A DNA stretch of 14,010 bases from CAVAVT01 sp963592185 (GTDB lineage: Bacteria > Bacillota > Negativicutes > Selenomonadales > Selenomonadaceae). Shown one piece after another: positions 13,573 through 14,010 of the stretch (position 1 is the first letter of the stretch; each line of letters starts with the position of its first letter). The notes under the pieces are model-generated. The model was not told where the DNA came from, made no database searches, and saw nothing but the letters and a program-made list of their open reading frames with translations. The stretch lies in the NCBI GenBank assembly GCA_963592185.1, contig CAVAVT010000038.1, positions 1 to 14,010 on the forward strand, in the 5' to 3' direction. The translations under genes and the position numbers were made by a program.

Positions 13573-14010
13573 TTATTCAGCAACCGCTGCGTCACCACCG
13601 GCACTTTCGGTGGTGGGGATTGCATATACAGTAACGTCGTTCTTAGTCTGAATGTAAAGCTCGGTGCCAACAGGGAGATCAACGTTTTTGCCCTGTACAA
13701 AGGCTCCGCCGATGATTCCTATAGGTCCAAGTACAATCATACCGGCAATGCTTGCGCCTGCAGCCATTGCGGTGTTCTTCATCTCAGCCTCAGCTTCGGT
13801 GCCAACAGTGGTGTCCACGTCAGTTCCGTCTACGGCCTGAAGGGTGTTGAAGTCAATGTTTACCTCAGCATTACGACCGAAGTTCTTTGCCTGAACTACC
13901 TTTTTAACAACTCCTTCGCCGATAGCGCCCTTTGCGAAGATAAGCATGCCGTTCTCAATGATATCCTCAGATGCGCTGTACTTGATAACGTCGCCAACCT
14001 TAAGATTCTT
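13573..14010 (-). CDS. Envelope protein of unknown function with glycine-rich hydrophobic segment (5' end cut)
   Basis: The frame is open to the right edge, so the N-terminus and any signal peptide lie outside; 145 residues are visible. I do not recognise the family. The visible part opens with KNLKVGDVIKYSA, then beta-rich sequence (GVVKKVVQAKNFGRNAEVNI), a D-G-T-D motif, and a glycine- and alanine-rich hydrophobic stretch at about residues 82-103 that could span a membrane or form a glycine-zipper hairpin. After it come GKNVDLPVGTELYIQTKND and a low-complexity Ala/Gly tail. The internal ATG at 13947 is probably not the start, because 21 codons with the same character precede it. Its closeness to the lptD-like gene (27 bases) suggests co-transcription and an envelope role, which is inference. 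Confidence 0.65.
   Translation of the reverse strand, partial: KNLKVGDVIKYSASEDIIENGMLIFAKGAIGEGVVKKVVQAKNFGRNAEVNIDFNTLQAVDGTDVDTTVGTEAEAEMKNTAMAAGASIAGMIVLGPIGIIGGAFVQGKNVDLPVGTELYIQTKNDVTVYAIPTTESAGGDAAVAE

Larger units (their letters stand above)
1..14010 (-). other. Single polycistronic LPS-core operon spanning the window
   Basis: All thirteen genes lie on the minus strand. Neighbours overlap by 1-11 bases or are separated by 5-43 bases; no gap holds a convincing terminator hairpin or promoter. One-base stop/start overlaps occur at 8376 and 10456. Both ends are open, so the unit is longer than the window. Co-transcription is inferred from this spacing. Confidence 0.8.

Noticed and set aside
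13573..13947. Complete small gene starting at the ATG at 13947
   Set aside because: The frame stays open for 21 more codons to the window edge with protein-like sequence of the same character, so the gene is better read as cut by the edge.
1..14010. CRISPR arrays, insertion sequences, tRNA or rRNA genes and terminators
   Set aside because: No regularly spaced repeats, transposase genes, cloverleaf-like sequences or hairpin-plus-T-run structures were seen, and almost all bases are coding.

Overview
The window reads as one long, minus-strand operon for building and exporting the heptose-containing core of lipopolysaccharide (LPS). It probably comes from a diderm Firmicute of the Negativicutes (Selenomonadales-like). 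Three things point that way. All LPS genes are packed in one cluster with gaps of 0-43 bases. Strong AGGAGG-type Shine-Dalgarno sites and frequent TTG starts look Firmicute-like. A short LptD-like outer-membrane protein shows that an outer membrane exists. The lineage call is an inference from layout and protein flavour; no ribosomal or other marker gene is present.

Layout in the direction of transcription (right to left). The right edge cuts a secreted or envelope protein of unknown function with a glycine-rich hydrophobic stretch (13573-14010). Next comes an LptD/OstA-type LPS assembly protein (11998-13545), a divergent PfkB sugar kinase (10954-11985) and the heptose-1-phosphate adenylyltransferase RfaE2 (10456-10944). 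Three GT9 heptosyltransferases and a WaaE/KdtX-type family 2 glycosyltransferase follow (10456 down to 6475). Then come the canonical heptose-7-phosphate kinase RfaE1 (5388-6431), the epimerase HldD (4386-5357) and the phosphatase GmhB (3890-4396). A fourth, atypical GT9 protein (2804-3868), a GT4 glycosyltransferase (1674-2765), a VirK/YbjX (DUF535) protein (721-1668) and an HddC-like nucleotidyltransferase cut by the left edge (1-690) complete the window.

The genes form a pathway. RfaE1, GmhB, RfaE2 and HldD are four of the five activities that turn sedoheptulose 7-phosphate into ADP-L-glycero-D-manno-heptose. The isomerase GmhA is not in the window. The GT9 enzymes would transfer heptose to the inner core, the GT2 and GT4 enzymes would add further core sugars, and the LptD-like protein would place the finished LPS in the outer membrane.

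Points that stand out: a second, divergent RfaE1-like kinase separated from rfaE2 by one in-frame TGA; a GT9 protein whose usual D-T/S-G-P-x-H motif reads G-C-S-A-P-L-H; an HddC-like enzyme of the GDP-heptose type next to a complete set of ADP-heptose steps; and a reduced LptD-like protein with only two cysteines in its mature part. No RNA genes, mobile elements, CRISPR arrays, convincing terminators or internal promoters were seen, and no gene-free stretch exceeds 43 bases.
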